Below, one piece after another: positions 24,170 through 34,783 of a stretch of DNA of 64,000 nucleotides. Position 1 is the stretch's first letter. Each line of letters starts with the position of its first letter. The notes under the pieces were generated by a model. It saw only the letters and a program-made list of their open reading frames with translations. It had not been told where the DNA came from and searched no databases. A program made the position numbers and the translations under genes. Source of the DNA: Vicia villosa. Lineage: Eukaryota; Streptophyta; Magnoliopsida; Fabales; Fabaceae. The stretch covers positions 372,001 to 436,000 of the forward strand of contig NW_026705576.1 in NCBI RefSeq assembly GCF_029867415.1. The letters are read 5' to 3'.

Positions 24170-24665
24170 GGCTTTTAAAGCGCTTTTTTTGGCCTTTAAC
24201 AGCGCTTTAAAGCGCTGCCAAAGCCAGCGCTGGCATAGGCTACGAAAGCGCTTTTAAAAGCGCTCTGGTAGGCCCCCCTATAAGAGCGCTTTTCTGGAAA
24301 AAACGCTCTTGTAGGCCCCCCTTTAAGAGCGCTTTTCAGGAAAAAGCGCTCTGGTAGGCCCCCCTTTAAGTGCGCTTTTTCCAAAAAAGCGCTGTGATAG
24401 GCCCCCCTGTGAGAGTAAAAAATAAAAAAAAAAATGCAACATACTAAAGCGCTTTTGTAAAAGCGCTCTTATAGGGTGGGCTTTAAGAGCGCTTTTTCCA
24501 GAAAAAGCGCTCTGATAGCCCCCCCTATAAGAGCGCTTTTACAAAAGCGCTTTAGTATGTTGCTTTTTTTTTTTTTTTTGCTTTTTTATTAATCTTTGGC
24601 AGCGCTTTTAAAAAGAAGCGCTTTAGTATGTGGGCCTTTAAGAGCGCTTTTTAGAAAGCGCTTTA
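24170..24665. repeat. CACTA subterminal repeat array, left (3') end
   Basis: About twenty copies of AGCGCT, often as the palindromes AAGCGCTT or AAAAGCGCTTTT, facing both ways, with GGCCCCCCTWTAAGAGCGC as a recurrent longer unit. In En/Spm elements such arrays bind the element-encoded regulatory protein (TNPA); the same role is inferred here. Confidence 0.88.
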
Positions 24666-24815
24666 GTAGCTAAATGAGGTATTTTAATGTGCAGCCTGTA
24701 ATTTAATCCTCCCAGTCGACCTGTAATATTTTCGACCTGTAATATGTTTTCAGCCTGTAATATTTTCGACCTGTAATTTATTTTCGACGATATTATTTCA
24801 GCCATCAGTAAGACA

Positions 24816-24840
24816 ATATATATATATATATATATATATA
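24816..24840. repeat. (TA)n microsatellite
   Basis: Uninterrupted AT/TA dinucleotides for about 25 bp in the 3' flank of the Ulp1-type gene inside the CACTA element. Confidence 0.9.
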
Positions 24841-24929
24841 CTAATATAATACCATTATAATATCCCAAATTATATATATACATCATTACAACATCAATAA
24901 TATTATAGTACTTCAATTCGACACAAATC

Positions 24930-27900
24930 CTACATGAAAAAGCGCTTAATATAAAAATGACACAAATCCTCTTTTATTTCTTCCAACTTAAGTTTCGGGT
25001 ATCCAGCGGCACGGAATTCGTCAAGGTACTACAAAACAAAAACAAAATATGAATGATACATTTAGTTAAATGTAATAAATTATATGAAATTATCTTAAGT
25101 TATAAATTCATACCGTGAGCGGAATCTCTAATTGATTTGCCTGAAGGATTTCTTTCATAAACCTCAATACAAAGTATCCGCAATCGTAACTGTTTTTCTG
25201 TTGCGGACACTACATAGAAAAACAAATAAGATTCTATAGTTGTGCATTGTTTTATGAAGTAGCATAAATATATTATAAGCAACATTGTGAAAAATAATGT
25301 ACCTGCACTTGGATCCAAGTAATGTTGCTAGATTTAGTTCGGGATACCTGTGCGTCCCGTTGACTTCGGAACACTTGTATTGATCTAATTAACAAATATA
25401 TAAAAGCATATGTTTAGATCAATCCCACAAATAAGTAAATATATATATAAATATACACGAATATATATTTAGAACGATCCCACTTACAAATCAACGATGT
25501 CCTTCATGGCCGGATAATTGGTCCATTCACCATTTACCGAATTCAGATAATATACGACTTCCCTTATAGGGTTGATAGCAAGCAGCAACCAGTGTGCTCT
25601 ATAAATAAAAACAATAGGTTATATGAAAATTTTGCTATACACAAAAGAAACAGAGATTAGATGAACAAAGAATGAGAAACTAACCCTACTGGTCGGGTAT
25701 TATACGCCCAAAGATGCAGACATTCTGTATTGCCGGTGGACATGAATCTATCGACTAATCGCTGTCTAACTGATTCCCGTTCCGAAGCAATTGCCATTCC
25801 GCTGCAATGGGCGGAAGACACGAAACGGAATCTGTTAGACAACGGAGTCCCGCGCAACACTCTGTCATACAACAACCTTAAATAAAAACATAATAAACAT
25901 TAGATTATTTTCATTGAAATGTGTAAATAAATTATATTGTGGGACTAATTAAATAATATATCGGATGAGGGAATATTACCGGATGTATGAGTGCATGTTA
26001 TTGACGCCTAGTTGATCATGCTTAAAAATCTCCTCCAAGTCATCAAGTGTAATAAGTGACTTGAATTCAATACCGAAGACACTCTCATCCATAACGATTT
26101 CACGTAAAGCACCATCCTTCAAATCGGACATATCAACCATTGTTACGAGCGTCGACCGGTACCGAGGCACAAAAGCACCGCCTTTTTTTCCCGCTGGCTT
26201 CGGAGGACCAGTGGGTGGTACGGTACGAACTTGCTGCGTCACTTGTTGTGACTCTCGAGCGGATGCCTAAAAATCATATAAGTTAGGTAAAATATAAAAT
26301 CATGCAGATTTAGATTCAGATTAATTATTAACACTTTAAATGTACCTCTTTTAGTGATGCAACAGACTCCTCCTCCTGTAAAATCCCTTTACCCTTAACT
26401 GTGGGTTTTATAGGAGCAGTCTAAAATTAAAATGTAAAAAATAATTAATAAACGGTTTAGAATTGACATTCGAAAACTAAATGATTCATAATCGTTTTCA
26501 ATATACCTCATCACTAATGGTAATGAGCTCCGAGGGCCATGCAACAAATGATCCTATTGCATCTCGCAGCAATGTCGTCTCTGAGACCATGTCAGGTACC
26601 GGTAGCATCGCATCATGATCTACTACAACATCCACCGATACTTTCAGGTGTCCATCCAGGAGCGGTCTATGGTGAAGTAAATCTCCCAAAGTGTTGTGCA
26701 CTTTTCCCTTGCCAACTAGTCGATAACTCGGTTCCGATAAGTATAGTTGGCAAGATGAAATGCCCTAAACCAATAGTAAATATAAAGTCATTATCATTAA
26801 TAAAATAGAACAATTTAAAAGGAAAAAAAATTATAATTACCTCGGGAAATTTCCTTTGATAGTTGATACTAGCCTTATCACTAGTTTCTTTCACCGATGA
26901 AGTGTTGCACTTTTCTCTCATATACGCCTCTTTATCTCTTTGCAATTTAGAGACTTGTGCTTGCAATTCCGCCAACTTTTGCAACACTTCTTCATTTGAA
27001 GGATTTATTCTCCTAGGACTCTTGTAAAAATAGGTTGGAGTCACACCATGACCCTTACCCCTCACCCGACCGGGATACTCAGGAGCATCTAGTGCTCTAC
27101 TAAGTACGCTCCCCTCACCGGTGGATGCCGATTGCGACAAGGTCTCCTGTAATTCATTTACATTAAAAAATAATTTATATATTAAAAAACATTTGATTTA
27201 ATTAAAGACACAGTATTATACTTACACATTCAGTAAAAACTCTCTGAACTTCGGGATCGACAGCATGATCCTTGCCCACACGAGCTTCCCTCCACAACAC
27301 ATGTTCAGGAAGTGAGGTTTCCTCACTTTTAGTCTCCTCTAACTATGCATTGACATAAATGATAAAATCGTCAAATAAAACACATTTAGACAATTAATTA
27401 AAACGCATTTCTATTTACTTACAATTTTATCCTCCAAGCGTGCATATCCCAAACGCCCTTTTTTGTATGGATATGCGGGTTTGGATGCTCTCGCACTATT
27501 CTTGGCACTCCTTTTCCGAAAATCTTCATCTCTTTGCTCTACAAACTTAGCCCAATCTTCTTCACCAATGAAGATCTCATACTTTTTTGGCCGTCCCGGT
27601 GCCTCTTCAAGAAAGTTTCCATCTTTATCCTTAAGATAAGTGTTTGTCAAAAAAGCTTTCCACCCTCTATATCTTTTGCCGGCCAAACCAAGTATGTAGC
27701 GTCTACGATCATCTGGTATCTCAAAAGTCCTCTGCAAAAAAACATACTCATAGTGTGTTAGTATAAGTAATTTAAACAATTTATCGTCAACATAATAACA
27801 ACAATTAACCATATATGATATATACCTGAAGCTCGTCCCAAATCGCTTTTTTTTTCGCATCCAAGTCTTCGCTTTTCAGATTCCATTTAGCTACGGAGAC

Positions 27901-28161
27901 CGGAATATGCATACGAACAAGTGTACCAATATAACTTGTCAACTTTGCAGAATTAGGACCAATTGCTTGTTTATCAGAATTCCATTCCAATCGGTATACT
28001 AATCCTTGGTCTCTATGTCGAACGATTCCCTTCATGATAGTGATGCCTCGTGCAACTTCTTTTGCTTCAGTATCAGGTGGAGCATTTGTATCCGTGGCAT
28101 CTCTTTCTTGAGCATCTCTTTCTTGTGAGTTTTCAGGTGGAGCATCTCTATCCGGAGCCAT
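24930..28161 (-). CDS. CACTA second gene: Ptta/En/Spm-like N-terminus fused to Ulp1-like cysteine protease, 12 exons
   Basis: Exons by hand, all with GT-AG borders: 28161-27826, 27731-27423, 27342-27226, 27146-26841, 26764-26507, 26420-26346, 26266-25980, 25876-25685, 25598-25488, 25384-25303, 25209-25114, 25028-24930. They total 2,268 nt, giving 755 codons plus stop with every phase consistent. Residues 1-254 resemble the plant Ptta/En/Spm transposase family (RYRGWKAFLTNTYLKDKDG, PAYPYKKGRLGYARLEDKI). Residues about 304-334 form a coiled coil (LQKLAELQAQVSKLQ). The C-terminus is a C48 (Ulp1-type) protease: AHW with His629, QKNSYDCGYF with Gln695 and Cys701; the usual catalytic Asp position reads Asn646 (YYLNSVNG). 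A role in binding the subterminal repeats or deSUMOylation-like processing is inferred. It lies downstream of the transposase in the same orientation. Confidence 0.88.
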
Positions 28162-28661
28162 TTAACCTGTATCAAACAAACTAAAGCACATTAGTACACT
28201 ATTAATAAGCTAACAATCTATACAAGTAAAATGGAAGTCAAACCATGCATGTACAAGTAAATCAGAAACGAAATCGGTACAAATCAAAATAAGCGTCAAA
28301 AAATAAAGTTGTCGGAATTGAACGAAATTTACATGGCTATGGTAAAATGTCCCCACGGACTCAAAAATAAAGTCGGTTTTCCGAAATTCAGACCCTAAGC
28401 CCGACTTTTGATTACGGGCAGAAGCAAAACCGATAAAAAAACAGTCCCGAAATGAACATATAAGTGCATGAGCAGCTCCGGAATCGTCAAAATAGTATAG
28501 TTACATGTAAAGAAGTCGACAAACGGATACATGGTTCAAAAGTTATGTACAAAACGAGAGTATGCACCAAAATTGAATAAGTACTATACTATTGATTAAA
28601 ACAATCGGTACAAATTGAATAAAACAAATTAGTCGGAATATGTATACTATTACCTTTATCA
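28162..28661. other. Spacer between the two CACTA genes
   Basis: About 500 bp of AT-rich sequence between the transposase stop and the start of the Ulp1-type gene. It probably holds the transposase 3' end and the second gene's promoter. I see no clear TATA box or open frame. Confidence 0.5.
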
Positions 28662-31600
28662 CTAACGTCTCTTTCTTTTCTTGGTAGGATTGTGTTCTAC
28701 GCGTCTCTTAACAACGCGGACGGTTGGATTGATCCAAATACCCTCATTATGATCATTTCTAGTACAAGATTCATTCTCATTTTGATCGTTTCTTGTACAA
28801 GATTCAATGCCAACACCAATATCACCTTGATCTTCAATGTTTTCATCTACTATTTTGTTAGATAAAAGCACTATAGACCATTTCGTACTTGTCGGATCAT
28901 TGACACAGAACACTTGTTTAGCTTGAGAGGCTAAAATGAAAGGCTCATCTTTGTACCCTACCCTATTGAGATCCACTTGCAAAAATCCTGACTTATCCAT
29001 TCGTATGCCACTATTATTTTCAACCCACTTGCAACCAAATACAGGAATCTGAAACTTCGCGTAATCAAACACCAAAATGCGCTCGATAACCCCAAAATAT
29101 GACAAATTTGCAAATTTCGGATTTAAGTCATTCGCACTTGATATGTGCATTGCTTCAGCTACCAAGGTAACACCACTATTTTGCATAGTACTTTTATCAT
29201 CCTGTTCTTTGGTATAAAATGTGTATCCATTAATAGCGTATGCGCTATAAGAAAGCACAATTACAGTTGGACCATAGGCTAAACATCTCAACCTTTCTGT
29301 TACTGAAGCAGGATCTGAACGATACTTTGAATAAATATGATCCCTAAACCACGGTATGAAACTTCGATTGTGCTCTCGTACTATCCAGTTCTCATTTCTA
29401 TTTGGATTTAAATCTCGGAGAACAACCTTGTGCATTTCAACATACGGCTCAACCTCAATCTCATTGTGCAGAACATACAAGTGCGCTTGATCCCGTTCGA
29501 CCATTGATACTGTCACAACTTTATTTCCAATTAGCCTTTTTCCTTCTTTTTTTTCGACAATATGAGATTTGGGGAGTCCAATTGATTGAACATTTGACAG
29601 ATATTCAGTACAAAACTCAACCGCTTCTTCAACAACGTATCGTTCGGCAATACAACCCTCCGGTCGACTTCTGTTTTTCACGTACCCTTTTAATATTTTC
29701 ATATAACGTTCAGCAGGGTACATCCATCTCATATAAGCTGGTCCGCACAATTGTGTCTCTTTCACAAGATGAACGACTAGATGAACCATTATGTCAAAAA
29801 ACGAGGGAGGAAAATACATTTCAAGATCACATAAAGTAACAACTATCTCTTTTTGCAATGTTGGTAAGATCGCGGGATCGACCACCTTACTGCAAATTGA
29901 CCTGAAGAAGAAACACAGCTTAGTTATTGCGCTTCTTACTTTTTCTGGCAGAATAGAACGTATACCTATTGGTAAAAAATGTTCCATTATAACATGACAA
30001 TCATGCGTCTTCAAACTCTTTAACTTGAGGTCTTTCATGGACACAAGTCTTCTAATATCTGAAGAGTAGCCTTCTGGAACTTTAACTTCACTGAGGAACT
30101 TACACAATGTTTTCTTCTCCTTTCTAGATAGAGTGTAAACAGCAGGTGGCAGATATGTTCGTCTTCCTTTCGTCACGGGTCTCAATTCAGTTCTCATCCC
30201 CATGTTTACCATGTCATTCCTTATGTTAACGCCATCCTTAGACTTTCCTGGTATATTGAGTAACGCACCTATAACGCTGTCAAATACATTTTTTTCAATA
30301 TGCATAACATCCAGGAAATGTCTTACGTACAACGACTTCCAATATGGAAGTTCAAAAAAAATGGACTTCTTCTTCCACCCACCCTTGACAAGTGAATGTG
30401 CAAAAGGCTTGCCAAACTGAGTGCTCACATCTTTCACCTTTTCAAAAATTTGATCACCTGACAAAAAAGGCGGGGCTGTACCATGTTCGGCCTTTCCGTT
30501 GAATGCTTTTCTCCACCCACGGTAGTGATGATTAGAATTTAAGAATCTACGATGACCGAGAAAGACATTCTTCTGACAAAGATCCAATCGTGTCGTATCG
30601 GTTTCATCTTCACAAACGGGACACGCCTTTTGACCTTTATTGCTGTACCCGGATAGATTTCCGTATGCTGGAAAATCATTAATTGTTCCAAACAACATCG
30701 CCCTCAAGTTGAAACTTTCCTTCCTATACCCATCGTAAACCTCCACACCGTTGTCCCACAAAAACTTTAAATCTTCGATTAACGGTGCCAAGTATACGTC
30801 TATGTCATTCCCTGGTTGTTTAGGCCCAGAAATTAGCATTGATAACATCATGTACTTACGCTTCATACATAGCCACGGAGGTAGGTTATAGATCATAAGA
30901 ATCACAGGCCATGTGCTATGCGAGATACTTTGAATACCATGCGGGTTCATTCCATCAGTAGACAATGACAACCGAAGGTTTCTTGCTTCTTTTCCAAATT
31001 CAGGATAATCAGTATCAACTTTCATCCATTGTGGTGAGTCTGCCGGATGTCGCAACTTTCCATCAATAATTCTTTCATCTGCATGCCAAGTCAAGTGTCT
31101 TGAATCGGTCTCACTACGATACATGCATCTAAATCTCGGAATTATAGGAAAATACCATAAGACTTTAGCAGGAGACAACTTTTTCTTATATCGAGGGGCA
31201 CCACATTTAGGACACTCATTCAACGCTGCATACTCGTTTCAAAACAAAACGCAATCGTTTGGACATGCATGTATCTTATCATAGCTCATGCCAATAGAGG
31301 ACAACATCTTTTTGGCTTCATACGTTCGATTGGGAAGAACATTATCCTCTGGTAGCATATCTTTCATAAGGGCTAATAACTCTGTGAAACTTTTATCCGA
31401 CCATCCATTGTCCGCCTTTAAGTTGTAAAACTTTAACACCGCAGACAATCTTGTGAATTTTGAACAACCATCATACAACGGTTTCTCTGCATCGCTTACC
31501 AACCTCTCAAACATTTTGGGACAATCCGCAAGATCTTCTTCAAGCGCTTCTGCAATCTCCTCGACTCGATCGCAATCGTATGTGTCTGTGCAATCGTCGT

Positions 31601-31874
31601 TTGAAGCATACTTCCTATTACAACTCGACCCAGCATTCCCGTTACTTTTCTCACCATGCATTGTCCAACATGTATAACTTCTATCAATTCCAAACCGTAG
31701 TAAATGGGATCCCAACTGTTTCCCATCAACCTTATCCCCATAACAGCAACCCAAGCAAGGACACGGCATTCGAAGCGGGTCTTCGGAGTGCTTAACCGCA
31801 AACTCAACGAATTCCCATACCCCTTTCTCGTACTCTTTCGACAATCGGTTTGATCTCATCCATGTCTTATCCAT
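28662..31874 (-). pseudogene. CACTA TNP2-type transposase, single nonsense codon
   Basis: One frame of 1,070 sense positions from ATG 31874 to the stop at 28662, interrupted only by TGA at 31239-31241 (codon 212). The N-terminus is the transposase-associated domain (MDKTWMRSNRLSKEYEKGV, CPCLGCCYG). It is followed by the tnp2 transposase core (NECPKCGAPRYKKK, DIDVYLAPLIEDLKFLWDNG, CPVCEDE, HFLDVMHIEKNVFDSVIGAL), a DUF4218-like stretch (HVIMEHFLPIGIRSILPEKV), a DUF4216-like stretch (YAINGYTFYTKEQDDKSTMQ), and a basic tail (KKRKRR) that may serve as nuclear signal. The family cuts element ends and joins them to new sites in the nucleus. Relatives usually have a basic residue where the TGA stands, so CGA to TGA is the simplest explanation. 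No frameshift is seen. Confidence 0.93.
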
Positions 31875-33711
31875 GACTTAATTAAGCTAAACAAATGCTT
31901 CTTGGTTTCTCTATCAGGTACTAAGGAATTCTGTCAAGATAATAAATAGCTATCATCATAATAGAATACCTAATCAGAATACCCGATTTCTTAAAGAAGA
32001 CATTACCTTATTTCAAGGTAATATAAGTCCACAAACCAAAAAATTGGTTGAGAGACACTAAATTGATATTAAATAGAACCATAAACAATAAACTATAAGC
32101 AGAAAATAACAAACTATAAGCAAGAAGAAAGGGATAGTAACCTGAATTAGACTTGATGTGGGAGATGGTAGGTTTGAATCGGCGTTGTACAAGTAGAAAC
32201 CAGAGACTTCAAAGTAACTGTAAAATTAAACACACATACACACGATGCAGTTAAATACAAATATTATAAAAGTGAAGGAAGTATATGCAAACTGTAGCAT
32301 ATTCAACTATTTGTTCAATACCATTATTAAGACCAAAAACTACCCTCTACAGAGGAATAAGAATATATTAGGATTCTAGTTCTACAAAACATTAGTTAGT
32401 GGTTGCATTTGTGAAAGCATTTATGAACTGCCTTCAAAATATATGGTTGTTGTGTCTCAATGTCTTCAAGTATTAATAAAAAGAGATAATACTAGTACTG
32501 CTAAGCCTCAAACTGAGACTTATCTATAATGAAACAGTGTGCAATTCTCATTAAAAAAACCCTATAAATAGTACCATAAAATATAATAGAAGTAGACAAA
32601 TCTCACTTTCAATTTCAAAAAGTAAGAGTGGCTAAGCATAGATAGGATAAGGATGGCCACGGTTCAGTCAATAATATTTTATAAGAAGTTTAATTATCAA
32701 ATACCACTAGGTGGAATAACTTAAACACGTACAGGAAGATGACTGACCAAAATTTATTAACTCAAATAAGTGCTTTTTATTTTATCAAATAAGTGATTTT
32801 TTAATAGTCACTAAATCACGAAAGTAACGAGAATTAACATATCTTTTCCATGCATGCATGCTTTGAATTAATAAGAATGTTATTCTATCGTTAATTTCAA
32901 AGGATACTATTAAATCTTAATAATCAATAAGATAGCACTCAAAATATCTTCACTAATTTGTCGGTGTCGTGTTGTATTTACACACAACATAACCTACAAT
33001 CACTCAAATTATCTTCACTCTTTTATGAATATATTTCAACAAGAATCCAATTTCCAAACCAAATATAATCCGGGAATTTTCAAAAAAGAGTCATTAAAAT
33101 GCAATCCTATCAATTACTATTTCTCTTCCCTAAATGCACCTGGACATGTTATAATATCATCAAGTGTAACAAGAAAATTAGTAAGTAAGCGTCCGGTTCA
33201 TTCACCATAGATGCATGTTTCAGCATAACCGATCCGATTGTCATATTTCGGCATGATATCTCAACTTCACCACTCAATCGACACTAGTAAAAATAACTAT
33301 AATGTTTCAGCTTAATTGAAAATGATTAAAACCTAAGCAGTATGAATAAGAAGTATGAAGAGAACACTAGAATACAGAATCCTCTCTCAGCATATTCAAA
33401 AACCTAAGCAGTATGAATAAGAAGCAGAAGAGAACACTAGAATACAGAATGATATGAACCAGATGATTCAATATGAATAAGAAGCAGAAGAGACAACATA
33501 GAAATTACCTAAAGGGATGCAGCAAACCAGAGGCGGAGGGAGAACGGAGAACGACACTGAAGCGGCGGAGACGGCACTGCACTGAAGCGGCGGAGACGGC
33601 TGAAGGTCGTGGCAGGTCGTGGCGGAGGTCGTGGCGGAGGATTGAAATTGATTTAGGGAAGAAATTGATTTAGGGATTCTGTGTTATGTCGCGAAGGAGA
33701 AAGATACTGAG
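31875..33711 (-). other. 5' region of the CACTA transposase gene
   Basis: AT-rich and without a convincing coding frame. A possible untranslated-exon donor (CAG then GTTACT on the minus strand) lies near 32150. A short repeat containing CTAAGCAGTATGAATAAGAAG occurs near 33343 and 33402, with a partial copy near 33473, and GGCGGAG-rich sequence follows at 33530-33645. Probably promoter and leader of the transposase gene. Confidence 0.5.
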
Positions 33712-34115
33712 AAGCGCTTCTGAAATTAATTGGGGCAAGTTTAATTTGTTTTATTTTAAAACACCTACGAGGGCGCTTCTGAAAAGCGCTTTAGAAGGGC
33801 CACCTATGCCAGCGCTTTCTCTTAAAAAGCTCTTTTGTAACCCCCCCCTTTAAGAGCGCTTTCAAAAGCGCTTTCATATCCCCCACTATAAGACCCCTAT
33901 AAGAGCGCTTTTGAAAAGCGCTGTCATACCCCCCCCCCCCCCTTTAAGAGCGCTTTTAGAAAGCGCTTTCATAGCCCCCCCTATAAGAGCGCTTTTGAAA
34001 AGCGCTTTCATTACCCCCCCCCCCCTTTAAGAGCGCTTTTTTAGCGTGTTTTTTTATTTTGTTTTTAGTGCAACCTATAACAGCGCTTTTTACTAGAAGC
34101 GCTTTAGTAGGTGTG
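33712..34115. repeat. CACTA subterminal repeat array, right (5') end
   Basis: About fifteen AGCGCT cores separated by C-rich tracts (runs of ten or more C near 33930 and 34015), mirroring the left-end array at 24170-24665. Confidence 0.88.
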
Positions 34116-34768
34116 CTGCTAAAACTTAAATTTGGCGTAGTGTTTGTCCCTCGAAGTTGCCTCGGTAAAACATGATGATTGTCCTAATTGCTAAGGTATC
34201 CTCGCAAGATGCCTAAAAAATTAATGACTATTATATCCTTCCCTTAGACTACCTACCCTCTTTATGGTAGGGACAGTCTTATGGCGAACGATACTCTCGA
34301 TGACCCTTAAATATCCAATTGAAAGACTTCCTGCCCTCTCATGGTATGGATAGACCCTTTCGCCCGAAAGACTTAAAGAGCAAGAAAGACAATCTTAGGG
34401 TAGGTGTTCTTAAATGCTTGCTCACATTCAATTCAACTTTCAAATTACTTTTCACACCTCTCTATTCAAATACTTTCAAAACAAGGCTACGCTTATTTAC
34501 AAGCTAAAGTCCTTAACGAAGTTTTTACTATTCAGACACGACACTTCAAACTTTTCAGACTAACAAGTGAGATAAGCAATTAAGAGCCCATGGATAATCA
34601 TGGATACACAGGGTGCTTTACACCTTCCTTTTGTATAACTTACCCCCCGAACTCAAAATGTTTCAAAGGTCTTTCCTGTTCTTTTTGCCTTTCCAATTGG
34701 ATAAAATAAAAGTCGGTGGCGACTCTTGCTATCCGCACATTTCAATAAAGTCAGTTCACCGTATTACA

Positions 34769-34779
34769 CTCTGATACCA
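34769..34779 (-). other. Primer-binding site of Tekay element 2, split
   Basis: On the minus strand this reads TGGTATCAGAG next to the 5' LTR, the start of the initiator-tRNA complement. The remainder was separated when the Ogre-like LTR entered. CTCTG here and at 20840-20844 is the target duplication. Confidence 0.85.
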
Positions 34780-34783
34780 CTAT

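Larger units (their letters stand above)
24154..34142 (-). mobile_element. CACTA (En/Spm) DNA transposon, 9,989 bp, near-complete
   Basis: The left end begins CACTACAACGAGG and the right end, read inward, begins CACTACGCCAAATTT. TTT flanks both sides (24151-24153, 34143-34145), the 3-bp duplication typical of CACTA elements. Dense subterminal AGCGCT repeats lie at both ends. Both genes, the TNP2-type transposase and the Ptta/Ulp1-type gene, run right to left. The two terminal repeats match over only six bases, which is short for the superfamily. Confidence 0.95.
20845..34768 (+). mobile_element. Ogre-like Ty3/gypsy solo LTR (3.9 kb), itself split by a CACTA transposon
   Basis: Starts TGTCATACCCCAAAATTTGC and ends CCGTATTACA, with CTCTG on both sides. 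Excluding the CACTA insertion (24154-34142) it is about 3.9 kb. No internal coding region or second LTR is present, so it is a solo LTR left by LTR-LTR recombination. Long LTRs of this phrasing (ATAAAATAAAAGTCGGTGGC, AAGAGCCCATGGATAA) match the reverse-complement solo LTR at 47318-51999. I assign it to the Ogre/Tat group of legumes by family resemblance only. The open stretch 22434-22745 within it is repetitive and not recognised as a gene. Confidence 0.88.

Noticed and set aside
29402..29997. Plus-strand open frames opposite the CACTA transposase
   Set aside because: Shadows of the coding minus strand, with no family resemblance.
31239..31241. TGA in the transposase as an intron border or recoded codon
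   Set aside because: No GT-AG pair fits around it, the frame is continuous on both sides, and CGA-to-TGA is simpler.
20845..34768. A complete 13.9-kb Ogre element
   Set aside because: There is no second LTR, gag or pol between the ends; the interior is a CACTA element with its own duplication.
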